A DNA stretch of 47,020 nt, taken from NCBI GenBank assembly GCA_002320815.1, contig DCLA01000120.1, positions 312,261 to 359,280 on the forward strand, in the 5' to 3' direction. The translations under genes and the position numbers were made by a program. This document shows positions 34,873-45,739 of the stretch, piece by piece. Numbering within the stretch: position 1 is the stretch's first letter; every line of letters begins with the position of its first letter. The notes beneath the pieces were generated by a model. That model saw only the letters and a program-made list of their open reading frames with translations, made no database searches and was not told the DNA's origin. This DNA is from Myxococcales bacterium UBA1660. GTDB taxonomy: Bacteria > Myxococcota_A > Polyangia > Polyangiales > Houyiibacteriaceae.

Positions 34873-35031
34873 CGCGTTGAGCCACAGGCGCAAAGCTGGC
34901 GAAACGCGCTGGCGAACGGCGCATCACCGTTTCGGGACACCACCGCTTCCCACGTTCCCCCGCAAGAACCGACGCGCCCTCTTCGAAGCGCAAGTTGGCA
35001 AGTGCGTCCCCAACGCAAGTCGGGGCGCTGC

Positions 35032-36180
35032 TCAGCGGTCGCTGTCGACGGAGGCCAGGGTGCGCTCCATGTCCTGCGTCGCCTGGAAGCCGAGGACCTC
35101 TTCGGCGCGGCTTCCGTCGACCATGCACAGATAGCGAATGAAGTCGATCTCGGGGGCGGGGAACGAGGTGAGCCGCAGCTTCCAGAGACGCTCGAGGGCG
35201 GCCTTGGCCGCGAACGCAGGGACCGCGCGCGGGCGTCGGCCCAGGCGGTTCAGGATCTTGGAGAGGGGGAGCTCCCCGGGGCCGCGCAGATTGAAGATGC
35301 CGCGGACACCGGGCCGGAGCGCCAGCGAGATGGCCTCCACCACGTCGCGCTCGTGGATGACCTGCACCATCGGGTCGAACCCCATCATCGTGACCGGGCG
35401 CTCGAGCCGGAGGTAGTTGCTGGGGGCGTTCCGGACGCCGCCGAGGATGTGACAGGGCCGGAGGATCACCGTCTCGGTGCTGGGGTGCTTCCAGAAGAAG
35501 CTCTGGGCGAGCATGTCCAGCTCGACCAGGTCGCGCATCCCGCCGAAGCCCTGGGACCCCAGGAGCGGCGCGTCCTCGGTGAGGAACTGGGGGTTGTCCG
35601 GCTGGGGCCCGTAGACGTTGGCGCTGGAGAGCACCACCAGCTTGGGCACCTCGAAGTCCTCCATGTACTCGAGGAGCTTCTGGAAGGCGGCCACGTTCCA
35701 CCGGTGCCGGTCGTGGTCGCTGGCCCGCGGGTCGTGCATGACGCCCAGGTGGACGACCGCCTCGACGTTCTCCTGCCGAAAGACGTCCCGGGTCTTCTTG
35801 CGGCGGACGTCGATGGCGTGGTGGGTGATGTCCTTGGGCCGGTCGGGGAAGGCCCGGCGGTCGATGCCCACGACGCGCTGATCCCGATGGAGGCGCCGGG
35901 CCAGCAGGTGCCCCAGGCGCCCGCAGATGCCGGTGACCAAGACCGAAGGGGGCACGGCGGCCCGACGAACCTCGGAGGGCGACGCGGGGCGCGGCGGAGG
36001 CGCCGCGTCGGCGTCGGCCTCTGCCGGCTCGGGGCTCGGCTCGGGGCTCGGCGGAACGGGCGTCGAGGTGCCGCGGCGAGCGCGCGGTCGGTCGAGCCGC
36101 GCGGGCCGCGGCTCGTCGGCCGGTTGCTCCTCGTAGCGAGCGGCCGGCCGGACGTCGTCGCTCTCTCCCTCCCCCGCCAT
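35032..36180 (-). CDS. SDR-type NAD-dependent epimerase-like protein lacking YxxxK
   Basis: 382 residues. The first about 78 are Pro/Glu/Arg-rich and probably disordered. The Rossmann fold begins at about 79 with TGICGRLG (83-90), and HLGVMHDP and SSANVYG are typical of extended SDRs. Where the catalytic YxxxK should be, the sequence reads GGMRDLVELD, so neither Tyr nor Lys is present. The C-terminal substrate domain is of normal size. It may bind NAD(P) without acting as a classical epimerase, or use another residue. It follows the NTF2-like lipoprotein gene by 14 nt, in one operon. Confidence 0.88.
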   Translation of the reverse strand: MAGEGESDDVRPAARYEEQPADEPRPARLDRPRARRGTSTPVPPSPEPSPEPAEADADAAPPPRPASPSEVRRAAVPPSVLVTGICGRLGHLLARRLHRDQRVVGIDRRAFPDRPKDITHHAIDVRRKKTRDVFRQENVEAVVHLGVMHDPRASDHDRHRWNVAAFQKLLEYMEDFEVPKLVVLSSANVYGPQPDNPQFLTEDAPLLGSQGFGGMRDLVELDMLAQSFFWKHPSTETVILRPCHILGGVRNAPSNYLRLERPVTMMGFDPMVQVIHERDVVEAISLALRPGVRGIFNLRGPGELPLSKILNRLGRRPRAVPAFAAKAALERLWKLRLTSFPAPEIDFIRYLCMVDGSRAEEVLGFQATQDMERTLASVDSDR

Positions 36181-36194
36181 CGCGCCTCAGCGCC

Positions 36195-37214
36195 TCACTC
36201 GGCGCCGGCCTCCGGATCGGCGGGCGCCTCCGGCTCGGCGGCCTCGGGGTCGGCGGGCGGGGGCGTCGCCTCGGCCGCGGCGGCCGGGGGCTCCTCCACC
36301 TCGACCTCGGTGTCGGTGATCTCGATGGAGGTCTCGAAGATGGCGCCGCCGGCGATGGTGAAGAGGTTCCGCGCGGCAAAGGGGTTGTCCAGGCGGGGGT
36401 CCATGTACTGCCAGTTCATGGTGAACGCGCCGGGCGCCGGGCCCTCCTCGATCTCCATGACGCGCATCGCCAGCCACGGGGTGTTGGCGAAGGTCTCCTG
36501 GAACCAGCCGTAGATCGCCGCCTGGCCGTCGTAGCGCATGGCTTGGTCGGTGGGGGTCCGGGTGTAGGGGTCCACCAGCGAGCCCTCGGCCGCGAAGAGG
36601 CGGGTGATGCGGGTGGCGTCCTGGCGCTGGAAGTGCGCGGCGTAGCGACGGATGAGTTCTTCGCCGGTCGGCTCGGCGCGCTGGGCGGGCGAGTAGACCA
36701 TCTTGACCTCGAGGCCGTTGCACCAGTTCGAGCGCTGCACGTAGATCTCGAGGAACTCGCCGCGCCGCCGCACGTCGCCCGGGCGATCGGCCTCGGGGTC
36801 GGTGGGACACTCGCCGACGTGGACCCGCGCGTCCTCGCGCATCTGCCACTCCTGGTCGGTCTCGGCGCCGGGCCGAGCCCGCTGGACGATGGTCTCGCGG
36901 CAGTCGTCGCCAATCGACTGGTCGTAGGTCATCAGCAGGCCCTGGTCGTCGGCGCTGATGTCCACCGTGCGGCGGAAGCTCTCGTCGATGTGGTGAGGCT
37001 CGCCCTCGGTGCAGGTCGCCTCGACGAAGGACCAGTAGGTGCGGTCCAGGTCGGGCCCGGCGGGTCGGGTGCCCTCGAGGTGGCCCGTCCGCGAGCCGCC
37101 GACGTCGAGGTCGCCGGACTCGTCGGGCAGGGTCCGACGGTCGTCACCGCCGCCGCAGGCGAGCGCCAGGACACAGGGAAGGAAGAGGGCGAGGGAGCGA
37201 ACCATGGAAGCCAT
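36195..37214 (-). CDS. Lipoprotein with an NTF2/SnoaL-like domain
   Basis: 339 residues from ATG 37214; ATG 37205 is equally possible. The signal peptide ends in LALACGGG, an imperfect lipobox. A mid region with four cysteines (about 60-160) precedes an NTF2-like domain at about 175-290 (IRRYAAHFQRQDATRITRLF, then YDGQAAIYGWFQETF), a fold used for binding or catalysis in many small enzymes. The tail is Ala/Pro/Glu-rich and disordered. It is the first gene of a pair with the SDR-like protein. Function unknown. Confidence 0.82.
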   Translation of the reverse strand: MASMVRSLALFLPCVLALACGGGDDRRTLPDESGDLDVGGSRTGHLEGTRPAGPDLDRTYWSFVEATCTEGEPHHIDESFRRTVDISADDQGLLMTYDQSIGDDCRETIVQRARPGAETDQEWQMREDARVHVGECPTDPEADRPGDVRRRGEFLEIYVQRSNWCNGLEVKMVYSPAQRAEPTGEELIRRYAAHFQRQDATRITRLFAAEGSLVDPYTRTPTDQAMRYDGQAAIYGWFQETFANTPWLAMRVMEIEEGPAPGAFTMNWQYMDPRLDNPFAARNLFTIAGGAIFETSIEITDTEVEVEEPPAAAAEATPPPADPEAAEPEAPADPEAGAE

Positions 37215-37224
37215 GAAGCGCAAA

Positions 37225-37253
37225 GGGCCCCCCTCGTCAAGGAGGGAGGGCCC
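37225..37253 (-). terminator. Terminator of the acyltransferase gene
   Basis: On the minus strand GGGCCCTCCCTC and GAGGGGGGCCC pair with one bulge around a 6-nt loop, followed by TTTG. It separates the acyltransferase from the lipoprotein gene. A TTGACG inside the loop could also serve as a -35 for the lipoprotein gene. Confidence 0.65.
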
Positions 37254-37258
37254 GGGAC

Positions 37259-38194
37259 TCATCGGAACACCGACTTCCGCTCGCCCAACCCGCGGGCCAT
37301 CAGGGCCTCCACGCTGGTCTTCACCACCCAGACCTTCTCCTCGATGAAGCCGTCGTCGTCGTCGGGGTCGCCGTCGAAGCGCAGCGGCTCGCCGAAGTAG
37401 ATGTGGTAGCGAGTGGGCAGGGGTGCGACCATGCCCAGCAGCAGCTGGGGCAGGATGGGGAACGAAGGCATGCGCAGCGCCTTGGCCAGGGGCCGCACGT
37501 CGCCGATCGACGGATACTGCTCCTCGGCGCCGATGACCGCGACGGGCACGATCGGGGTCCGAGTCTCCAGGGCGAGACGCATGAAGCCCAGGCCGAACTC
37601 CACCAGGCGGTAGCGCTGCTCGAAGGGCTTGGCGATACCCCGCGTGCCCTCGGGGAAGACCACCAGGGCCTCGTCGTTGCGCAGGAGGCGCCGCGCGTTG
37701 TCCGGGGTGCCGACCACCTGACCGAGGCGCGGGAAGAGGGAGCTCACGAAGGGCAGCTCGGCGGTCCACTTCTCCACCATGCTCCGGGGGAGCCGCGGCG
37801 GGTCGCGGTCCAGCATCATCGCCGCGCCGATCATCGCGCCGTCCATGGGGATCTGCCCCGAGTGGTTGGCCACGATGAGCGCCCGCCCCTCGGGGACGTT
37901 GGCCACGTCGTGGACGATGGTGCGGAAGTAGCGCCGGTGGAGCAACGCCGTGGCCGCGAGCGCGTAGCGGCCGGCCACCGGGTCGAAGCCAAAGGGGTCG
38001 TGGCCCACCTCGTTGGTGTGCAGACCGATCTTCGCCATCCGGCCGGTGATGTCGTCGCCGACCACCTCCTCCACGAAGCGCACCAGGCGGTCGCCGAAGG
38101 CGTTGCGCGACCGGGGACGCTCCTCGGGGTCCACCCCGGTCGCCCGGAAGGGGCGACCGGAGAGCGGGATCGGCGGCTCGTCGGAGGACTCCAC
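37259..38194 (-). CDS. Lysophospholipid acyltransferase family protein
   Basis: 311 residues from GTG 38194, preferred because TATGCT lies 7 nt upstream; ATG 38206 overlaps that box and would add four residues. The acyltransferase block I reads NHSGQIPMDGAM with His111 and Asp118, a spacing of H-x6-D as in the NHxGxxPxD subgroup rather than the usual H-x4-D. Block III is FPEGTRG (180-186). It should acylate lysophosphatidate or a related lipid at the inner membrane. A conserved N-terminal part of about 100 residues has no known family. Confidence 0.9.
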   Translation of the reverse strand: MESSDEPPIPLSGRPFRATGVDPEERPRSRNAFGDRLVRFVEEVVGDDITGRMAKIGLHTNEVGHDPFGFDPVAGRYALAATALLHRRYFRTIVHDVANVPEGRALIVANHSGQIPMDGAMIGAAMMLDRDPPRLPRSMVEKWTAELPFVSSLFPRLGQVVGTPDNARRLLRNDEALVVFPEGTRGIAKPFEQRYRLVEFGLGFMRLALETRTPIVPVAVIGAEEQYPSIGDVRPLAKALRMPSFPILPQLLLGMVAPLPTRYHIYFGEPLRFDGDPDDDDGFIEEKVWVVKTSVEALMARGLGERKSVFR

Positions 38195-38201
38195 GGCTCC
38201 G

Positions 38202-38207
38202 AGCATA
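38202..38207 (-). promoter_or_regulatory. -10 box for a leaderless acyltransferase mRNA
   Basis: TATGCT on the minus strand, 7 nt before GTG 38194. The same hexamer precedes the genes at 11784 and 20913 at 6 nt. Confidence 0.45.
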
Positions 38208-38255
38208 CGTCGAAAACTTGCCCGTTCGCGCGCCTTCCGAGACGACCGGGGAGTG

Positions 38256-39569
38256 ATGCGCGGCCGAACCCTCCTCATCGTCCTCCTCGGAGCGCTCCTG
38301 CCGGGGCCGCTCGTCCACGCCGATGACGACGAGGTCGTCCGCGAGGCGACCGAGGCCCCCCACGACGACCTGGACGACGATGAGGAAGACGACCGCCCGC
38401 GCCGCCGCGGGCGCCGCGGCCGCCGGCGCGACTACTCGCAGTTCAGCGATGGTCCCCGGCGAGTGCCCACCCCGCGCGGCGCGAGCCAGACCCGGGCCGA
38501 GGCGCTGGGCCTGGGCACCCGCGAGGCGGCCAGCCGGGCCCTCCACGCGCGACCGGACCCCCGCTGGGTGGCCGCCGCCCAGGAGGCCGGCCCCATGGAG
38601 GACCACCTGCGCTGGCCGGTGGAGCTGGGTCGCTTCGGCCGCGGCTTCGGCTACGTGCGGCACACCCGGCCCGACCTGCGCCACGACGGCGTCGACGTGG
38701 TGGCCGAGGTGGGCTCGGTCATCCGCGCGGTGGCTCCGGGCATCGTGGCCTACAGCGACAACGGCATCCGCGGCTTCGGCAACGCCGTCATCCTGGTCCA
38801 CCCCGACGGCTCCACCAGCCTCTACGCCCACTGCTACCGCACCACCGTCCAGCCCGGCTGGCGGGTCCAGGCCGGCGAGCGCATCGGCTTCGTGGGCAAC
38901 ACCGGGATCAGCCGGGGCCCGCACCTGCACTTCGAGCTGCACCGCAACGGGCGCGCGGTGAACCCCCTGAGCGATTTCGACGGGCGCCCCTGGATCACCC
39001 AGTACCGGCGCTGGCGGGATCTGCGCGCCAGCGGTCGCTGGGAAGAGCCCACAGATCACCTCCCCGAGCGCACCCCGCCCGAGCACCCCAGCCGGACCGC
39101 GCGCCCGGCACGCACCGAGGAGCGGGACGACGGGGACGTGGGGAGCGTGGCCCACCTCCGGCGGTTGATCGCCGAGGGCGCCACCGAAGCCGACCTCGCC
39201 GACGTGCCCGGGGACCACTTCCGCAACCTCCTCTGGCCCCTGCGCGGGGCGGCCCGAGTAGCCCGCCGCCCGCGGGGCGTGAACCTGGCGGCGGCACCGG
39301 ACACGCCGGTGCGCGCCGTGGCCGACGGCCTGGTGGTCTTCGCCGGCGAGGGTCTCAGCGGCGTGGGCCAGGCGGTCGCGGTCCTCCACCCCAACGGCTG
39401 GATCTCGCTCTACGGCAACGCGGAGTCCCTGCACGTGGAGGTCGGCCAGACCGTCCGGCGTGGGGAGTGGATCGCCCGCGGCGGCGGCGCCGGCCCCGTT
39501 CACTTCCAGTTCCACGAGGCGGGCGCGGAGCAGGACCCCCGCGAGCTCTTCGTGCAGGTCCCCGAGTGA
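38256..39569 (+). CDS. Tandem M23 (LytM) protein, first domain complete, second degenerate
   Basis: 437 residues from ATG 38256 with GGGGAG upstream. A signal peptide (about 1-21) is followed by an acidic then Arg-rich linker. The first M23 domain (about 118-240) has all zinc-site residues: His143 and Asp147 (HDGVD), His192 (YAHC) and His223/His225 (HLHFEL). The second (about 325-437) has the same fold pattern but RPRGVN, LYGN and PVHFQF in place of these; only the last His is kept. Such pairs suggest one active peptidoglycan endopeptidase fused to a regulatory LytM domain. It probably acts in the periplasm on the cell wall. Confidence 0.92.
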   Translation: MRGRTLLIVLLGALLPGPLVHADDDEVVREATEAPHDDLDDDEEDDRPRRRGRRGRRRDYSQFSDGPRRVPTPRGASQTRAEALGLGTREAASRALHARPDPRWVAAAQEAGPMEDHLRWPVELGRFGRGFGYVRHTRPDLRHDGVDVVAEVGSVIRAVAPGIVAYSDNGIRGFGNAVILVHPDGSTSLYAHCYRTTVQPGWRVQAGERIGFVGNTGISRGPHLHFELHRNGRAVNPLSDFDGRPWITQYRRWRDLRASGRWEEPTDHLPERTPPEHPSRTARPARTEERDDGDVGSVAHLRRLIAEGATEADLADVPGDHFRNLLWPLRGAARVARRPRGVNLAAAPDTPVRAVADGLVVFAGEGLSGVGQAVAVLHPNGWISLYGNAESLHVEVGQTVRRGEWIARGGGAGPVHFQFHEAGAEQDPRELFVQVPE

Positions 39570-39619
39570 ACTCGGAGGGCTAACGCCCCCCCGGGGTAGC
39601 GTGATACGAAGGGGCACTC

Positions 39620-40141
39620 ATGCTCCGCTTCGCTTCCCTGGTCTCCTGCCTCCTCGCCCTCGTCGGGTGCGGCGATCCCGAACCCCTCGAGCCCACCTAC
39701 GAGAACGTGGCCGCGGTCATCCACCGGAGCTGCGGCGGCGCCTCCAACAGCTGCCACGGCGGCATCAACGGCAACGCGCGGCTGAACTTCGGCCTCGCCG
39801 AGGGCGAAGGCACTCCCTACACGGAGCTGCTGGTGGGCGTCCCCGCGTGCGAATACGACGCGATGCCCCGCGTCGACCCGGGCAACCCGGACAACAGCTG
39901 GCTCTGGATCAAGCTCCAGGGTGCGCACGACGCCGAGGGCAAGATCCTCTTCACCCCGGCCGCCAGCTGGGACCCGGCCGGGGACGAGCGCACCGGCTGC
40001 CCGCAGATGGAGGACGGCGAAGTGACCTTCGGCCTCCTGATGCCCCAGTCGCCGGGCGCCCCGGCCCAGCTCCCCCAGGAGACCCTGGATCTCTTCGAGG
40101 ACTGGATCCTCGTCGGCGCCCCCGGCCCCGGCGAGCTCTGA
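39620..40141 (+). CDS. Lipoprotein with an unusual C-x6-CH motif
   Basis: 173 residues from ATG 39620 with GAAGGGG upstream. Lipobox LVGC with Cys17. Near the mature N-terminus, Cys38 and Cys45-His46 form SCGGASNSCHGG, followed by LNFG and YTELL. This layout is like the planctomycete-type cytochrome c region found in many myxobacterial lipoproteins, but the spacing C-x6-CH does not fit a normal CxxCH haem site. Two more cysteines lie further on. It is probably an outer-membrane-anchored protein; haem binding is doubtful. Confidence 0.82.
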   Translation: MLRFASLVSCLLALVGCGDPEPLEPTYENVAAVIHRSCGGASNSCHGGINGNARLNFGLAEGEGTPYTELLVGVPACEYDAMPRVDPGNPDNSWLWIKLQGAHDAEGKILFTPAASWDPAGDERTGCPQMEDGEVTFGLLMPQSPGAPAQLPQETLDLFEDWILVGAPGPGEL

Positions 40142-40175
40142 CCCCGGCTCGTCCGCTACCTCGCGCGCCTGTCGC

Positions 40176-40204
40176 TTGTCAGGAGCGTCCCCCTGCCCGA
40201 GGCT
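40176..40204 (+). promoter_or_regulatory. Sigma-70-like promoter for a leaderless phosphatase mRNA
   Basis: TTGTCA, 17 bp and GAGGCT are followed after 7 nt by ATG 40212. The -35 matches five of six consensus bases. Confidence 0.5.
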
Positions 40205-40211
40205 TCGCCCC

Positions 40212-41003
40212 ATGACGGAGTTCGACCTCGATCGGATCGGCGGGCGGCGCGCCCTGGACGCCCTGGTGGACGCGGTGCTCGCCGCAGGCGAGGAGGCCCT
40301 GCGCATCCAGACCGCGGGCCTCGACGTGGAGATCAAGGGCGATCAGAGCCCGGTGACCCAGGCGGACCGGGCGGTCGAAGAGCGGCTCCGGGCCTACGTC
40401 ACCGACGCCTGGCCCCAAGCGGCCTTCCTCGGCGAAGAGACCGGGAGTATCGGGGGTGGTTCCCTGCGGATCGTGGTCGATCCCGTCGACGGCACCCGGG
40501 CCTTCATGCGCGGGCTGGACACCTGGTCGGTGCTGGTCGGCCTGGAATGGGAGAAGGAGCCCGTGGTGGGCGTGGCCTTCATGCCCGCGCGGGGAGACCT
40601 CTTCGTCGGCGCGGCGGGGGGCGGCGCCTACGTCAACGGGCGGCCCTGTCGGCTCTCCAAGGTGGGCGACCTGGACCGCGCGCTGCTCGGTCACGGCGGG
40701 CTCGAGCAGTTCATCGAGCGGGGCCTCGATGGGCTCCTTCCCGCCCTGGCCCAGGCCACCTTCACCCAGCGGGGCCTGGCCGACTTCGCGAACTACGCCG
40801 CGCTCCTCCAGGGGCGGATGGACGTGGTGGTGGACCCGGGGGTGAAGCCCTACGACATCGCGCCGGCCGCGGTGTTGGTGCGCGAGGCCGGCGGGCGGCT
40901 CACCGATCTCCGCGGCGTCGACACCATCCACGGCGGCGGCGCCCTGGCGAGCAACGGGCGGCTCCACGAGGCGGCCCTGGCGGTGGTCCAGGCGCACTCG
41001 TGA
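40212..41003 (+). CDS. Inositol-monophosphatase family phosphatase
   Basis: 263 residues from ATG 40212. The Mg-binding residues of the family are present: Glu75/Glu76 in FLGEETG, and Asp90 and Asp93 in DPVDGTRAF. The C-terminal site reads KPYDIAPA where WDIAA is usual; the metal-binding Asp is kept and the Trp is replaced by Tyr. It could act on inositol phosphate, histidinol phosphate or a related sugar phosphate; the sequence does not decide. The stop overlaps the start of the RDD-like gene by four bases. Confidence 0.93.
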   Translation: MTEFDLDRIGGRRALDALVDAVLAAGEEALRIQTAGLDVEIKGDQSPVTQADRAVEERLRAYVTDAWPQAAFLGEETGSIGGGSLRIVVDPVDGTRAFMRGLDTWSVLVGLEWEKEPVVGVAFMPARGDLFVGAAGGGAYVNGRPCRLSKVGDLDRALLGHGGLEQFIERGLDGLLPALAQATFTQRGLADFANYAALLQGRMDVVVDPGVKPYDIAPAAVLVREAGGRLTDLRGVDTIHGGGALASNGRLHEAALAVVQAHS

Positions 41004-41611
41004 ACCCGCGAGCGCGCCTGGTCGCGCTCGCGCTGGGTGGCCTGGGGATCGCCGCGGGTCTGGCCCTCGGCCTCCCGGCGTTGGTCACCCATGCCGAGGC
41101 CCGGGCGGCCTGGGCCGCCGAGCGGGCGGATCAGGGCTCGGACGGCTACGACGCACGGCGGAGCGACCGCTTCTACGCCGAGAGCCGCGACGCCTGGCGC
41201 CGCGCCGGGCTCGCCGGCCAGCTCCTGGGCGGCGGACTGCTCCTCTTCACGCTGGGAGCCGTCCGTCCCCGGGAGCCGGGCGCCCAGTCGGCCTCCCGCT
41301 CCCGGGCGTCGAGCGCGGCGGCCCTCGACGCCGTCGTGGGCGCCGGGGTCCTCGCCGCGGCGTGGGTCGACGCCGGCGAGTCGGCCGCGCTGAACCTCGC
41401 CCGTGCCGCCGCCCCCTGGCTGGCCGCCCTGCCCTTCGCGCCTCTCCCCGCGGGCACGAGCCTCGGGTCCCGGCTGCTCGGCGTGGGGGTCCCGCCCTCC
41501 CCGCGCGGGATCCTGGCCGTGGTCGTGTGGCCCCTGGCCTTCGTGGGGGGGCTGCACCTGCGCCTGGCCGGCCTCCCCGTGCGCCGCTCCCCGGCCGCGG
41601 ACGGGGACTGA
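41000..41611 (+). CDS. RDD-like small membrane protein
   Basis: 203 residues from GTG 41000, within a GTGA overlap with the phosphatase stop. Four hydrophobic helices are seen (about 7-27, 73-90, 110-130 and 170-190). PAGTSLGSRLLGVGV near 150 resembles the GxTxGKxLLGxxV motif of RDD proteins, though the arginine-aspartate pair is not obvious. It is probably an inner-membrane protein of unknown function. The link to the phosphatase is by translational coupling only. Confidence 0.75.
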   Translation: MNPRARLVALALGGLGIAAGLALGLPALVTHAEARAAWAAERADQGSDGYDARRSDRFYAESRDAWRRAGLAGQLLGGGLLLFTLGAVRPREPGAQSASRSRASSAAALDAVVGAGVLAAAWVDAGESAALNLARAAAPWLAALPFAPLPAGTSLGSRLLGVGVPPSPRGILAVVVWPLAFVGGLHLRLAGLPVRRSPAADGD

Positions 41612-41628
41612 ATCGTGGCTCAGGGGCG

Positions 41629-41657
41629 TTGCGCCCCGGCCATCGGCTCGCTACGGT
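41629..41657 (+). promoter_or_regulatory. Sigma-70-like promoter for a leaderless small membrane protein
   Basis: TTGCGC, 17 bp and TACGGT, then 9 nt to ATG 41667, with no Shine-Dalgarno sequence. Confidence 0.5.
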
Positions 41658-41666
41658 CCCGGCCCC

Positions 41667-41921
41667 ATGGCTGCGCACGCCTCTTCTCACGACGAACACG
41701 CCGACCCCCAACCCGCTCCCGGCCTCCCGGCCATCGCGGACGAAGCTGCGGACACCCCGATGTGGGTCCCCGCGTTGGGCCTCGCGCTCTTCGTCCTCGT
41801 CGCGCTCTACCTGGTGATCGGCGCCGCGTTCGAGGACGTGGACGCCGAGCAAGCCGTGGACGAAGCGCCGGCCGCCGAGGCCGCTCCGGCCGAGCCCGCG
41901 GCCCCGCCCTCGCCGCATTGA
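41667..41921 (+). CDS. Small single-pass membrane protein
   Basis: 84 residues. A polar His/Asp-rich N-terminus of about 33 residues precedes one membrane helix (about 35-55, MWVPALGLALFVLVALYLV). The C-terminal tail is Ala/Pro/Glu-rich and acidic. No family is recognised. It has its own promoter-like sequence and lies 82 nt before the beta-oxidation operon. It could be a small envelope or respiratory-complex-associated protein, but that is only a guess. Confidence 0.65.
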   Translation: MAAHASSHDEHADPQPAPGLPAIADEAADTPMWVPALGLALFVLVALYLVIGAAFEDVDAEQAVDEAPAAEAAPAEPAAPPSPH

Positions 41922-41938
41922 GCGCGCCCCGATTCCCT

Positions 41939-41960
41939 GCTGCGGCGCCGCCGCGGCAGC
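41939..41960 (+). terminator. Possible terminator before the beta-oxidation genes
   Basis: GCTGCGGCG and CGCCGCGGCAGC form a GC-rich stem with bulges, followed by TCATTT. Confidence 0.35.
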
Positions 41961-42003
41961 TCATTTCCCCACCAGCAAGCCTCTCGAGGCAAGGAGAGTC
42001 CCC

Positions 42004-44373
<2,370 letters not shown>

Positions 44374-44402
44374 CCGAGACGCGAGAAAGAAAGGAACGCA
44401 TC

Positions 44403-45566
<1,164 letters not shown>

Positions 45567-45583
45567 GCCCCGCGCTCCCTCGT

Positions 45584-45621
45584 GACGAGCCCCCGGACGC
45601 TTCGGCGACCGGGGGCTCGTC
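45584..45621 (+). terminator. Terminator of the beta-oxidation operon
   Basis: GACGAGCCCCCGG and CCGGGGGCTCGTC form a perfect 13-bp stem with a 12-nt loop, followed by GCGTTT. Confidence 0.75.
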
Positions 45622-45709
45622 GCGTTTGGGGCGAGGCAACTCGCCACGCCGCGGATTGTGATCGCGCCGCCTTGCCCCGAGTGGCCCCCGCCGTCGTCGA
45701 GGTGTAGCT

Positions 45710-45725
45710 CGGCACGGTCACTGCA
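45710..45725 (+). promoter_or_regulatory. Sigma-54-type promoter of a lipoprotein gene
   Basis: CGGCACGGTCACTGCA matches TGGCACGrNNNTTGCW except at the first T and one T of the -12 element. The transcription start would be near 45736, only about four bases before ATG 45740. Confidence 0.6.
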
Positions 45726-45739
45726 ACGACCCAGGGCGT

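Noticed and set aside
34873..35031. A small gene or RNA between the Cys-rich lipoprotein and the SDR gene
   Set aside because: Short open frames lack ribosome binding sites and no structured RNA pattern was recognised.
36195..39617. Long minus-strand frame extending the NTF2-like lipoprotein upstream to 39617
   Set aside because: The extension runs antisense to the M23 gene and through the acyltransferase in another frame; the lipoprotein signal peptide marks the real start near 37214.
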